Below are positions 42,172 through 49,964 of a DNA stretch of 64,000 bases, one piece after another. Below the pieces are notes generated by a model. It searched no databases. It saw only the letters and a program-made list of their open reading frames with translations, and had not been told where the DNA came from. The first letter of the stretch is position 1. Every line of letters starts with the position of its first letter. Origin of the DNA: Duganella sp. CF458 (lineage in GTDB: Bacteria; Pseudomonadota; Gammaproteobacteria; Burkholderiales; Burkholderiaceae_D); contig NZ_FOOF01000014.1 in NCBI RefSeq assembly GCF_900113115.1, forward strand, positions 124,001 through 188,000, read 5' to 3'. The translations under genes were made by a program, and so were the position numbers.

Positions 42172-43584
42172 ATGGATACCACGACCGCCCCAACGACCGG
42201 CGCGCTGCGCCAACTTTCCGACCTGCTCGGCCCCAAGGGGCTGCCCTTCCTCGGCAATGTCTTGCAGCTCCGGCCGCGCAAGGTGCATGCCGACGTCGAG
42301 GCATTGGCGCAGCAATACGGTTCGCTGTTCCGCATGAGCATAGGCCGCGCGCAGGCGCTGGTCGTTGCCGATGCTACGCTGGTCAGCGGCATATTGCGCG
42401 ACCGGCCCGACGGCTTCAGGCGGCCCGACGTCACGGCCCAGGTATCGGATGAAATGGGCGGCGAGCGCGGTGTCTTCCTGGCCGAGGGCGCGCTCTGGCG
42501 CAACCAGCGCAAGATGGTGATGCAGGCCTTTGCGCCGCATGCCATCAAGGCTTATTTCCCTTTGCTGGCACGCGTCGGCGCCCGGCTGCAGGCGCGCTGG
42601 GCGCAGGCGGCGCAGGCAGGCCGGCCGATCGCGCTGAATGCGGACCTGAAGCGCTACACGGTGGATGTGATCGCAGGCCTGGCTTTCGGCGAGGAGGTCA
42701 ACACCATCGAGCATGGCGACGACGTGGTGCAGCAGCAGCTTGAACTGATCATGGAAGGCACGGCGCGCCGATCGCTGCTGCCGGTTCCTTACTGGCGCTA
42801 CATCAAGCTGCCTTACGACCGCAAGCTGGAGGCCGCGGTGCTGGCCATGCGCGAGGCAACCAACGGCTTCATCGCCAAGGCGCGCCAGCGCATGCGCGAC
42901 GATCCTTCACGCGCCGAGCGGCCGCAGAATATGCTGGAAGCGATGCTGGCTGCGGCCGACCAGGAAGGCAGCGGCATCGACCATGCCGCAGTGGTCGGCA
43001 ATGTCAGCACCATGCTGCTGGCGGGCGAAGACACCACCTCGAGCGCCTTGTCCTGGCTGATCTGGCTGCTGTCGCGCCACCCCGCGGCACTGCAGCGTGC
43101 GCTGGAGGAAGTACGGCGCGTGGCACCCGATCCTTCAGGCTTCACCATCGAGCAGATGGACCAACTGGAATACATCGACGCCTGTGCCCACGAAGCGATG
43201 CGCCTCAAGCCGCCGGCGCCGTTCATTCCGCTGCAGGCCAATCGCGACTGCGTAGTGGGCGATGTGCATGTGCCGAAAGACAGCGTGGTGTGGTGCGTAC
43301 TGCGCCATGACAGCGTGGCCGAAGCGAAGCTGCGCAATGCCGCGGACTTCGACCCGCAACGCTGGCTGGATGGCAGCAGCGCGCGCCAGTTGGCGATGCC
43401 GTTCGGCTCCGGGCCGCGCCTTTGTCCGGGTCGCTACCTGTCGCTGCTGGAAATCAAGGTGGCCATGGCCTGCCTGCTAGGATGCTTCGAGCTGGTGTCC
43501 GTCGAAGGCGACAGCGAGGAATACCACGGCTTTGTCATGTCGCCTGGCGCCTTGACGATGCGGCTTTCGCCAGCAGCTGGATAG
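42172..43584 (+). CDS. Cytochrome P450
   Basis: 470-residue soluble P450 monooxygenase. Oxygen-binding I-helix motif AGEDTTSS; ExxR in HEAMRLKPPAPF; PERF-like FDPQRWLD; haem-ligand loop FGSGPRLCPG with Cys418. No membrane anchor. Size and the arrangement with the DTTSS helix resemble the CYP102-like/class E haem domains rather than small bacterial CYPs. No ferredoxin or reductase gene is adjacent, so it relies on remote redox partners. ATG at 42172 is preferred over 42121, which would add 17 residues unlike the family. It overlaps the convergent membrane-protein gene by 50 bases. Confidence 0.9.
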   Translation: MDTTTAPTTGALRQLSDLLGPKGLPFLGNVLQLRPRKVHADVEALAQQYGSLFRMSIGRAQALVVADATLVSGILRDRPDGFRRPDVTAQVSDEMGGERGVFLAEGALWRNQRKMVMQAFAPHAIKAYFPLLARVGARLQARWAQAAQAGRPIALNADLKRYTVDVIAGLAFGEEVNTIEHGDDVVQQQLELIMEGTARRSLLPVPYWRYIKLPYDRKLEAAVLAMREATNGFIAKARQRMRDDPSRAERPQNMLEAMLAAADQEGSGIDHAAVVGNVSTMLLAGEDTTSSALSWLIWLLSRHPAALQRALEEVRRVAPDPSGFTIEQMDQLEYIDACAHEAMRLKPPAPFIPLQANRDCVVGDVHVPKDSVVWCVLRHDSVAEAKLRNAADFDPQRWLDGSSARQLAMPFGSGPRLCPGRYLSLLEIKVAMACLLGCFELVSVEGDSEEYHGFVMSPGALTMRLSPAAG

Positions 43585-44347
43585 TCAGCGCGAACACAAA
43601 AGCGCAGAAAAACGATACCGCCACCGGCTGCGCGCGCAGCAGCAGCGAAATCGCCACGCAGAAGGCCGCGAAGGCAAAGTAGCCCAGCATCGTGCCGCGC
43701 AGCAGTTGCACGGCGCTGTCGCGGCCGGCCTGCACGTGGGTGAACCCCACCAATACCGTGCCCATCACCGGGAACATGGCGAAGAAGCCGCTCAGGCGCG
43801 GGCCCAGCCCGGCCGCCGCTGCGCTGACGGACATCACCAGCACCGCGCCAGCGAGCATGCGCCATGGCAGGTCGCCAGCGCGGCGAACAGGCTGCGTGGT
43901 GCGCATTGTGCCCGTCGTGCCCGGGCCTGACGGGGCTGCGCAGCCGGAACGCGCGGGAAACAAGCGCGGTGCGAGCAGCAACGCTGCGACAACCGCGAGC
44001 GCGGCGAACGGCAACGGCAGCCGAAACGATTGCAAGCCTGCCACCGCCAGCGCCCAGGCGCCCAGCGCGACCGGCATCGCTCCCGCAACGCCCATCCGGC
44101 CCGATGCCCACGCATACGCCAGGCTAAAGACGATCATTGCCAACACCGCCATCAAGGTTCCTTCCGCCGCAGTGGCGGCAAACCCCGCGCCCTGCTCCAG
44201 CGAAATCGCCAACAAGATCGGCCCCGCCACGATCGGGAAGGCCGAAAGCCAGCCCGCCACCGCGGGCCCCCAGCGCCGGCCGGCCAGCGTAACGGCATAG
44301 ATCAGGGAAGGAACCAGGAACAGTTTCAATGCGAGGATGGAATTCAT
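43535..44347 (-). CDS. Duplicated integral membrane protein of unknown function
   Basis: 270-residue protein with eight to nine predicted helices. Family not recognised with certainty. The two halves look alike: MNSILALKLFLVPSLIYAVT and WLSAFPIVAGPILLAISLEQ in the first, LSGFFAMFPVMGTVLVGFTH in the second, with the shared pattern of a Phe-Pro pair in a glycine-rich helix, suggesting an internal duplication. A hydrophilic loop of about 30 residues separates them. No catalytic motif. Its 3' end overlaps the P450 gene end by 50 bases on the opposite strand. Confidence 0.7.
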   Translation of the reverse strand: MNSILALKLFLVPSLIYAVTLAGRRWGPAVAGWLSAFPIVAGPILLAISLEQGAGFAATAAEGTLMAVLAMIVFSLAYAWASGRMGVAGAMPVALGAWALAVAGLQSFRLPLPFAALAVVAALLLAPRLFPARSGCAAPSGPGTTGTMRTTQPVRRAGDLPWRMLAGAVLVMSVSAAAAGLGPRLSGFFAMFPVMGTVLVGFTHVQAGRDSAVQLLRGTMLGYFAFAAFCVAISLLLRAQPVAVSFFCAFVFALTIQLLAKAASSRRQAT

Positions 44348-44459
44348 GGGCCGCGAGTCTACCACGCGCGGCCTTTGTATCAGCCAAGTAACAGCCGGTT
44401 GACATGGAGCGGTCGATTCCCCACTATCTTCGCTCCATTGAATCAACCAATCCCGTGCA

Positions 44460-46568
44460 ATGATTGCAACTAAACTCCTCCCCCAGCTCACTTCCCTGCT
44501 GATCCTCGGCGCCGGCCTGGCCCAGGCGGCTGCGGTTGAACCGACCAGGCACGCCATCACCCACGAAGACGTGTGGCTGATGAAGCGCGTCGGCGCGCCG
44601 CAGCCCAGCCCGGACGGCAAATGGGCCGTCTTTTCGGTCACCGATCCCGCCTACGACAGCAAGGAGCAATGGTCCGACATCTGGATCAAGTCGCTGGCGG
44701 ACGACAGCGCACCGCGCCGCCTGACCTTCAGCAAGAGCGGCGAATCCGCGCACGCCTGGTCGCCGGACAGCCGCTTCCTGTTGTTCGTCGCCAAGCGCGA
44801 GGGGGACGAAGCGCCCCAGATCTACCGCATCGACGTGGCCAGCGGCGGCGAAGCGCAACGCATGACCAGCCTGACGCTGGGTGCACGCATGCCGAAGTGG
44901 AGCCCGGACGGCAAGCAGGTCCTGTTCGTCAGCGAAATCTTCCCCGGTACCGCCGACGAGGACGCGGTGAAGAAAGCCGCCAAGGAGCGCAAGGACCGCA
45001 AGTACAGCGCGCGTGCCTACGAATCCTTCCCGCCGCGCTTCTTCGACAAATGGCTGGACGACAAAAAGGTGCGCCTGTTCGTGATGGATGCGCAGCCGGA
45101 CGCCAAGCCGCGCGACATCCTGGCTGGCAGCAAGCTGGCCGACCTGCCGGGCTTTGGCGGCAGCCAAGGCGACGACGGCCAATCCGTCAACGCGGTCTGG
45201 ACGCCGGATGGCAAAGGAGTGGTATTCGCCGTTTCCACCAACCGCGACCAAGCCGCACGCGCCTCGACCTTTACCCAGATCTACAGCGTCCCGCTGGCGG
45301 GCGGCGAGCCGACCCAGCTGACCAAGGATGGCCGCAGCTACCACGACCTGCGCTTTTCCCCCGACGGCAGGACCCTCCTCGCGCTGACCGAGGAAGAAGT
45401 ACCGAACAAGGTCTACGACCTGACCCGCCTGGCGAGCTTTGCCTGGCCTGTCAACAATGCACAGCCGAAGATCCTGACCCAGGACCTGGACCGCTCGATC
45501 TCGCGCATCGCCCTGCCAAGCGACGGCAAGCGCATTTACTACTCCTTCGAGCATGCCGGCCTGGAAAAGGTCAATTCGATGAACTACGCCGGCGGCGACA
45601 AGCGCGAAGAACCATCGCTGCCGAACGGCTCCATCAACTCCCTGAACGCCGGCGGCAAGGCGCTGGTGGGCGTATGGGAGTCGGCCATCAACCCGCCGGA
45701 GATCTACTCCTTCAACGGCACGCCCAAGCGCCTGACTTCTTTCAACGTGGAGAAAGCCGCAGCCATCGACTGGCAAGCGCCCGAGCACTTCTGGTTCAAG
45801 ACTCCGGACGGCCGCCAGATCCACAATATGATCGTGAAGCCGGCCGGCTTTGACCCGAACCGGAAGTACCCGCTGTTCGCGGTGATCCACGGCGGCGCGG
45901 CAAACATGTGGCGCGACCAGTTCGTGCTGCGCTGGAACTACCACCTGCTGGCCAAGCCGGGCTATGTGGTGCTGCTGACCGACTACAAGGGCTCCACCGG
46001 CTACGGCGAAGAGTTCGCGCGTTCGATCCAGCACGATCCGCTGAAAGGCCCGGGCGACGAAATCAACTGGGCGGTCGATGAAGCGATCAGGAAGTATCCG
46101 TTCATCGACAGCAGCAAACTGGCGGCGGGCGGCGCAAGCTATGGCGGCCACCTGGCCAACTGGCTGCAAGCCACCACCACCCGCTACAAGGCCATCGTGT
46201 CGCATGCCGGCGAGATGGACCTGGTGATGCAGTGGGGTACCAGCGACAGCATCTACGGCCGCGAAGTCAATGGCGGCGGCCCGGTGTGGAGCAACCTGCC
46301 CGTGTGGCGCGAGCAAAGCCCGATCATGCAAGGTGCGAACCACGAGAAAGGCACCGGTTTCAAGACGCCGATCCTGATCACCGTGGGCGAACTGGATTAC
46401 CGCGTACCGGTCAACAACGCGCTGATGAACTTCGCAGCACAACAGCGTTTGAATACGCCAAGCAAGCTGGTAGTATTCCCGGACGAAAACCACTGGGTAC
46501 TGAAAGGCGAAAACAGCCGCTACTTCTATAGCGAAGTACACGGCTGGCTCGCCAAATACCTTCAATAA
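44460..46568 (+). CDS. Exported S9-family peptidase (prolyl oligopeptidase type)
   Basis: 702-residue serine peptidase of the DPP IV/acylaminoacyl peptidase group. Signal peptide 1-22 (ending AQA-AAV). An N-terminal seven-bladed beta propeller (about 35-430) with PD40/TolB repeats (SPDGKWAVFSV, SPDSRFLLFVAK, SPDGKQVLFVS, TPDGKGVVFAV, SPDGRTLLAL). The alpha/beta hydrolase domain has Ser560 in GGASYGGHLANW, an Asp in LITVGELDYRVPVNN and His in FPDENHWVL, so the catalytic triad is intact. Likely releases N-terminal dipeptides or acylated residues in the periplasm. A MAPEG gene follows 15 bases later. Confidence 0.92.
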   Translation: MIATKLLPQLTSLLILGAGLAQAAAVEPTRHAITHEDVWLMKRVGAPQPSPDGKWAVFSVTDPAYDSKEQWSDIWIKSLADDSAPRRLTFSKSGESAHAWSPDSRFLLFVAKREGDEAPQIYRIDVASGGEAQRMTSLTLGARMPKWSPDGKQVLFVSEIFPGTADEDAVKKAAKERKDRKYSARAYESFPPRFFDKWLDDKKVRLFVMDAQPDAKPRDILAGSKLADLPGFGGSQGDDGQSVNAVWTPDGKGVVFAVSTNRDQAARASTFTQIYSVPLAGGEPTQLTKDGRSYHDLRFSPDGRTLLALTEEEVPNKVYDLTRLASFAWPVNNAQPKILTQDLDRSISRIALPSDGKRIYYSFEHAGLEKVNSMNYAGGDKREEPSLPNGSINSLNAGGKALVGVWESAINPPEIYSFNGTPKRLTSFNVEKAAAIDWQAPEHFWFKTPDGRQIHNMIVKPAGFDPNRKYPLFAVIHGGAANMWRDQFVLRWNYHLLAKPGYVVLLTDYKGSTGYGEEFARSIQHDPLKGPGDEINWAVDEAIRKYPFIDSSKLAAGGASYGGHLANWLQATTTRYKAIVSHAGEMDLVMQWGTSDSIYGREVNGGGPVWSNLPVWREQSPIMQGANHEKGTGFKTPILITVGELDYRVPVNNALMNFAAQQRLNTPSKLVVFPDENHWVLKGENSRYFYSEVHGWLAKYLQ

Positions 46569-46583
46569 AAGGAGAAGTAGAAG

Positions 46584-46967
46584 ATGACGGTTGCAAACTG
46601 GTGTATCGCCGCGGCCTGCCTGCTGCCGATGATGGTCGCGCTGACGCCGAAAGTCGCCTCGGTCGCAGGCAAGGATCGTTACGACAACGCCGCTCCGCGC
46701 GATTGGGCCAGCCGCCAGGCCGGCTGGATGAAACGCGCCCACGCCGCGCACCTGAACGGCTTTGAAGCACTGCCGCTGTTCATCGCTGCCGTCATCCTCG
46801 CGCAACAGGCGCACGCCAACCAGGACCGCATCGACATCCTCGCGATGTCCTTCGTCCTGATTCGCGTCACCTACAGCATCATCTACATCAGCAACCTGGC
46901 CACGCTGCGCACCCTGGTGTGGCTCGCCGGCATCGGCATCAGCCTGGCGATCCTCGCCCAGTCCTGA
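46584..46967 (+). CDS. MAPEG-family membrane protein
   Basis: 127-residue four-helix membrane protein of the MAPEG (eicosanoid/glutathione) superfamily. Family marks: the P-R-D pattern NAAPRDWASRQAGWMKRAHA (about 33-52), then HLNGFEALPLFIAAVILAQQ and the RVTYSIIYISNLATLRTLVW segment. In proteobacteria most such proteins lack proven substrate; glutathione-dependent activity is possible. AAAGGAGAAG precedes the ATG. Co-transcribed with the S9 peptidase by spacing. Confidence 0.88.
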   Translation: MTVANWCIAAACLLPMMVALTPKVASVAGKDRYDNAAPRDWASRQAGWMKRAHAAHLNGFEALPLFIAAVILAQQAHANQDRIDILAMSFVLIRVTYSIIYISNLATLRTLVWLAGIGISLAILAQS

Positions 46968-46971
46968 TCGT

Positions 46972-48282
46972 TCATGCAGCGCTGCCGGCGGCGACCGGCG
47001 CCGCTGCGGCGGCGGGCCGCAGCCGGATCGCCAGCACCATCAGGCCGGCCACCAGGCAGGCAGCGCCCGCCGTGAACAGCGCCGGGTTGTAAGTCAACAG
47101 CAACGTACGCACCTGCCCTGCGCCGTACGCCGCGACCGCAGCGCCCAACTGGTGGGCGGCAAAAATCCAACCGAACACCATGCCGGCTTTCTCCTTGCCG
47201 AAGGTCGTTGCGACCAGGCGCACGGTCGGCGGCACAGTGGCGATCCAGTCCAGGCCATAGAACATGGCGAAGATCGACAGGCCATACAGCGTGAACTCCG
47301 AATACGGAAGCCACAGCAGCGACAGGCCGCGCAAGCTGTAATACCAGAACAGCAGCTTGCGGTTGTCGTAGCGGTCCGACAGCCAACCGGAAAGGAGCGT
47401 GCCGATCAGGTCGAAGGCGCCCATCGTCGCCAATACGGAAGCGGCGGGCACCGGCCCCAGGCCGGCATCTCCGCACAAGGAAATGAAATGGGTCTGGATC
47501 AGGCCATTGGTACTCAGGCCGCAGATGAAGAAGCTGCCGGCCAGAAGCCAGAACACGGCGCTGCCGGAAGCTTCGCGCAAGATGCGGAACGGGGTCGAGA
47601 AGCCGATCGCCATCGGTGCGGCGGGCGCCGTTGCAGGCTGGATTGCACCGAACGGCGCCTGGCCCACGTCCGCAGGGCGATCGCGCATCAGGAAGAACAC
47701 GGCAACAGCAATCAGGCCGCAAGCTGCCAGCACCGGCAGCACTGCCATGCGCCAGCCGAAATGCTCCACCAGCCATGCTCCCACAGGCAGGAAGACCAAC
47801 TGCCCCGTTGCCGAACTGGCCGTCAGCAAGCCGACCACCAGGCCGCGTCGCGTTTCGAACCAGCGGTTGGACACCACCGCGCTCAGGACCAGCGCGGTCA
47901 TGCCCGAGCCCACGCCGAGCATGACGCCCCATAGCAGTACCAGGTGCCAGAACTGCGTCATCCACAGCGCCAGCAGCGAGCCGACCGTGATCAGGCTTAG
48001 CGCCGCCACCACTACTTTGCGCAAGCCAAAGCGCTCCAGCAGGATCGCGGAGAAAGGCCCCATCAAGCCAAACAGCGCAAAGCGCACGGCCAGCGCGGAC
48101 GAAATCTGGTCGACGCCCCAGCCGAATTCCTTGCTCAACGGCTGCAGCAGCGCGCCCGGCAAACCGAGAGCGGCCGACGAGGCGAGTCCGGTGAGGAAGG
48201 TCAAGGCAACGATGACCCACGCGTAGTGGATGCCGCGGCGTTGCAACCGCTGGGAGAGGGTATGGGCAATCATGCGAATCAT
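46972..48282 (-). CDS. MFS transporter
   Basis: 436-residue twelve-helix major facilitator. First repeat HYAWVIVALTFLTGLASSAA and RFALFGLMGPFSAILLERFG with the loop-2 pattern ERFGLRKVVVA; second repeat STNGLIQTHFISLCGDAGLG, with loop LSGWLSDRYDNRKLLF. The long mid-loop is typical. Resembles monocarboxylate/oxalate-formate-type MFS carriers, but substrate is unknown. A start three codons in (48273) is also possible. Just upstream is an imperfect inverted repeat AATGA-N6-TCATT (48287-48302) that may bind a regulator. Confidence 0.85.
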   Translation of the reverse strand: MIRMIAHTLSQRLQRRGIHYAWVIVALTFLTGLASSAALGLPGALLQPLSKEFGWGVDQISSALAVRFALFGLMGPFSAILLERFGLRKVVVAALSLITVGSLLALWMTQFWHLVLLWGVMLGVGSGMTALVLSAVVSNRWFETRRGLVVGLLTASSATGQLVFLPVGAWLVEHFGWRMAVLPVLAACGLIAVAVFFLMRDRPADVGQAPFGAIQPATAPAAPMAIGFSTPFRILREASGSAVFWLLAGSFFICGLSTNGLIQTHFISLCGDAGLGPVPAASVLATMGAFDLIGTLLSGWLSDRYDNRKLLFWYYSLRGLSLLWLPYSEFTLYGLSIFAMFYGLDWIATVPPTVRLVATTFGKEKAGMVFGWIFAAHQLGAAVAAYGAGQVRTLLLTYNPALFTAGAACLVAGLMVLAIRLRPAAAAAPVAAGSAA

Positions 48283-48312
48283 GTTAAATGATGATCGTCA
48301 TTAATGCAAGCC

Positions 48313-48339
48313 AAAAGAAAAGCCGGCGCGCGGCCGGCT
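48313..48339 (-). terminator. Terminator of the BON-domain gene
   Basis: Minus strand: AGCCGGC-N5-GCCGGCT (48339-48321) then TTTTCTTTT. Lies 22 bases after the stop codon at 48361. Confidence 0.85.
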
Positions 48340-48360
48340 CTTCATCGACGCAAGGCGCCG

Positions 48361-49092
48361 TTATTTCTTGATTTGCAGGGAAGATTTCACTTCCTGCACG
48401 CCCTCGATCTTGCGGGCCAGTGCGATCGCTTTGTCAGCTTCTGCCTTGGATGGCACGAAGCCGCTCAGCATGACGATACCCTTCTGGGTTTCCACGTGAA
48501 CGTCCATGGCTTTCACCAGCGGATCGGCTGCGTATTCAGCCTTGACCTTGGTGGTGATCATGGTGTCGGACATCGCAGTGCGCGTGTCGGCGGTGGCCTC
48601 ACGTGCCGCAGCGCGGGTGTCGGCGGTGGCGTCGCGCGTGGTGTTGGCCAGGTTGGTGCCGGCTTCACGCGTGTTCTGCGCTACCGCAGCCGTGGTGCTG
48701 GTGGTGCCGGCGTTGGCCAGTGCGGTTTTATGGGAAGACTTGGCGTCGGACTTGCAGGCCGATTTTGCCGAGCCGCTCATGTCGTCGCAACGTTCCTTAG
48801 CCAGGTCATACTCGGCATCGGCCAGTTTGCGCTGGGCTTTGTCCACGTCCTTGGCCGTGTTCTGGTGCTGTTTGGTCGCATCAAGGATAGCGCGCGCTTC
48901 GGCTACCTTGGCTTCCTCTTTGCAGACGTCTTCAGCATTGCCCTTCATGCTCTTGCAATTGTCTTTGGCAACCTTGTAGTCAGATTCAGCCTTGTCCTTG
49001 GCTGCTTTGTAGGCGTCGTTATCGGCAGCCTGCGCAACAGCGAACGAAGTACTGAACAGGGCAGCCAGCGAAATACACAGGATTTTCTTCAT
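48361..49092 (-). CDS. Exported protein with C-terminal BON domain
   Basis: 243 residues. Signal peptide 1-21 (ending AQA-ADND). Residues 22-130 are charged and helical, with paired cysteines (NCKSMKGNAEDVC, RCDDMSGSAKSAC) in a repeated Cys-x(11)-Cys arrangement. Then an Ala/Thr-rich repeat (TRDATADTRAAAREATADTR, about 150-170) and a BON domain (about 175-243: SDTMITTKVKAEYAADPLVK, VMLSGFVPSKAEADKAI). BON domains bind phospholipid or envelope components (OsmY type). The cysteine pairs look able to make disulfides in the periplasm. Possibly an envelope stress protein. Confidence 0.8.
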   Translation of the reverse strand: MKKILCISLAALFSTSFAVAQAADNDAYKAAKDKAESDYKVAKDNCKSMKGNAEDVCKEEAKVAEARAILDATKQHQNTAKDVDKAQRKLADAEYDLAKERCDDMSGSAKSACKSDAKSSHKTALANAGTTSTTAAVAQNTREAGTNLANTTRDATADTRAAAREATADTRTAMSDTMITTKVKAEYAADPLVKAMDVHVETQKGIVMLSGFVPSKAEADKAIALARKIEGVQEVKSSLQIKK

Positions 49093-49175
49093 GGTTAGTC
49101 CCCTTTAGGATGGTTTGCATGGCGATTAAACGCCTCCTGGGAACTATTTTCTGTGCGCGACCGAACACAGTTGCG

Positions 49176-49862
49176 TTATTGCTCGTCCTTAAGCAAGCCT
49201 TTCCCCCACAGCACGCGTGCCTGTTCGAAGGGGTTATGTTCGCTGGAGAACACAGCAGCATTGGCAGCAAGTTGCAACCAAGCCCGCGTATTGTGCGATC
49301 CATGCTCGACAGGCTGGCGCACCTGCATCAACCAGGCGTGCACCTGGTCGTATTGCGCAGCGTTTGCACGCTGCGTCCAGGCCAGCGCCACCAGGTCGGA
49401 GAAGGCCTCTTCGCGACGGGTGTCGCGCATGGCTTTCGACAAGGCTTGCAGTTCCGGATTGTCGAGCTGCTCAAGCGGGCCTTCCACAAAGCCGGCCGGC
49501 AAGACATGCCAGCTGCCTTGCGCCTGGCGCCAGCAATGCCCCACTTCGTGCGCCGTCATGGCTTCGATCAGGACTTTCTGTTGTTCAGCAGGGACACCGG
49601 ACAACACTTGTTCCGCCTGCGGATTGCCGCGCATGGAGAACACCAGCTTGCAGCGGCCATCGGCAAAGCCCATGGCCAGGGGCACATCGTTCGGGCCGGC
49701 TTGCGGCTGGACCACAATATCAATCGGGAGTTTGAGTTCCTGTTTGGCGTAAGCCAACACGGGAGCACCAGCTTGCAGCCAGCGCGTTTCGGCTTCGGTA
49801 AGCTGAGCAGCGCCGGCAGTGGCGGCGAAGAAGGACAGCAGGATTGGCAGGCTCAGCTTCAT
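49176..49862 (-). CDS. Exported HExxH zinc metallopeptidase-like protein
   Basis: 228 residues with signal peptide (about 1-18, FFAATAGAA). The zinc motif HEVGH is at 105-109, and a downstream acidic helix REEAFSDLVALAW (E151, E152, D156) is a candidate third ligand as in gluzincins. Family not recognised; most of the sequence is soluble and helical. The zincin motif plus export suggests a periplasmic peptidase, but active status is not shown. Located 103 bases from the other zinc-peptidase gene upstream on the same strand. Confidence 0.7.
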   Translation of the reverse strand: MKLSLPILLSFFAATAGAAQLTEAETRWLQAGAPVLAYAKQELKLPIDIVVQPQAGPNDVPLAMGFADGRCKLVFSMRGNPQAEQVLSGVPAEQQKVLIEAMTAHEVGHCWRQAQGSWHVLPAGFVEGPLEQLDNPELQALSKAMRDTRREEAFSDLVALAWTQRANAAQYDQVHAWLMQVRQPVEHGSHNTRAWLQLAANAAVFSSEHNPFEQARVLWGKGLLKDEQ

Positions 49863-49964
49863 AACAGAACTCCGGTAACTGGCTACAACTATACATGCCT
49901 TACGGCAAGCTGTTACCGGAGTTTCTGCGCTGTTACAAAATTTTGGCTGAGCTAGTCGACAAGC

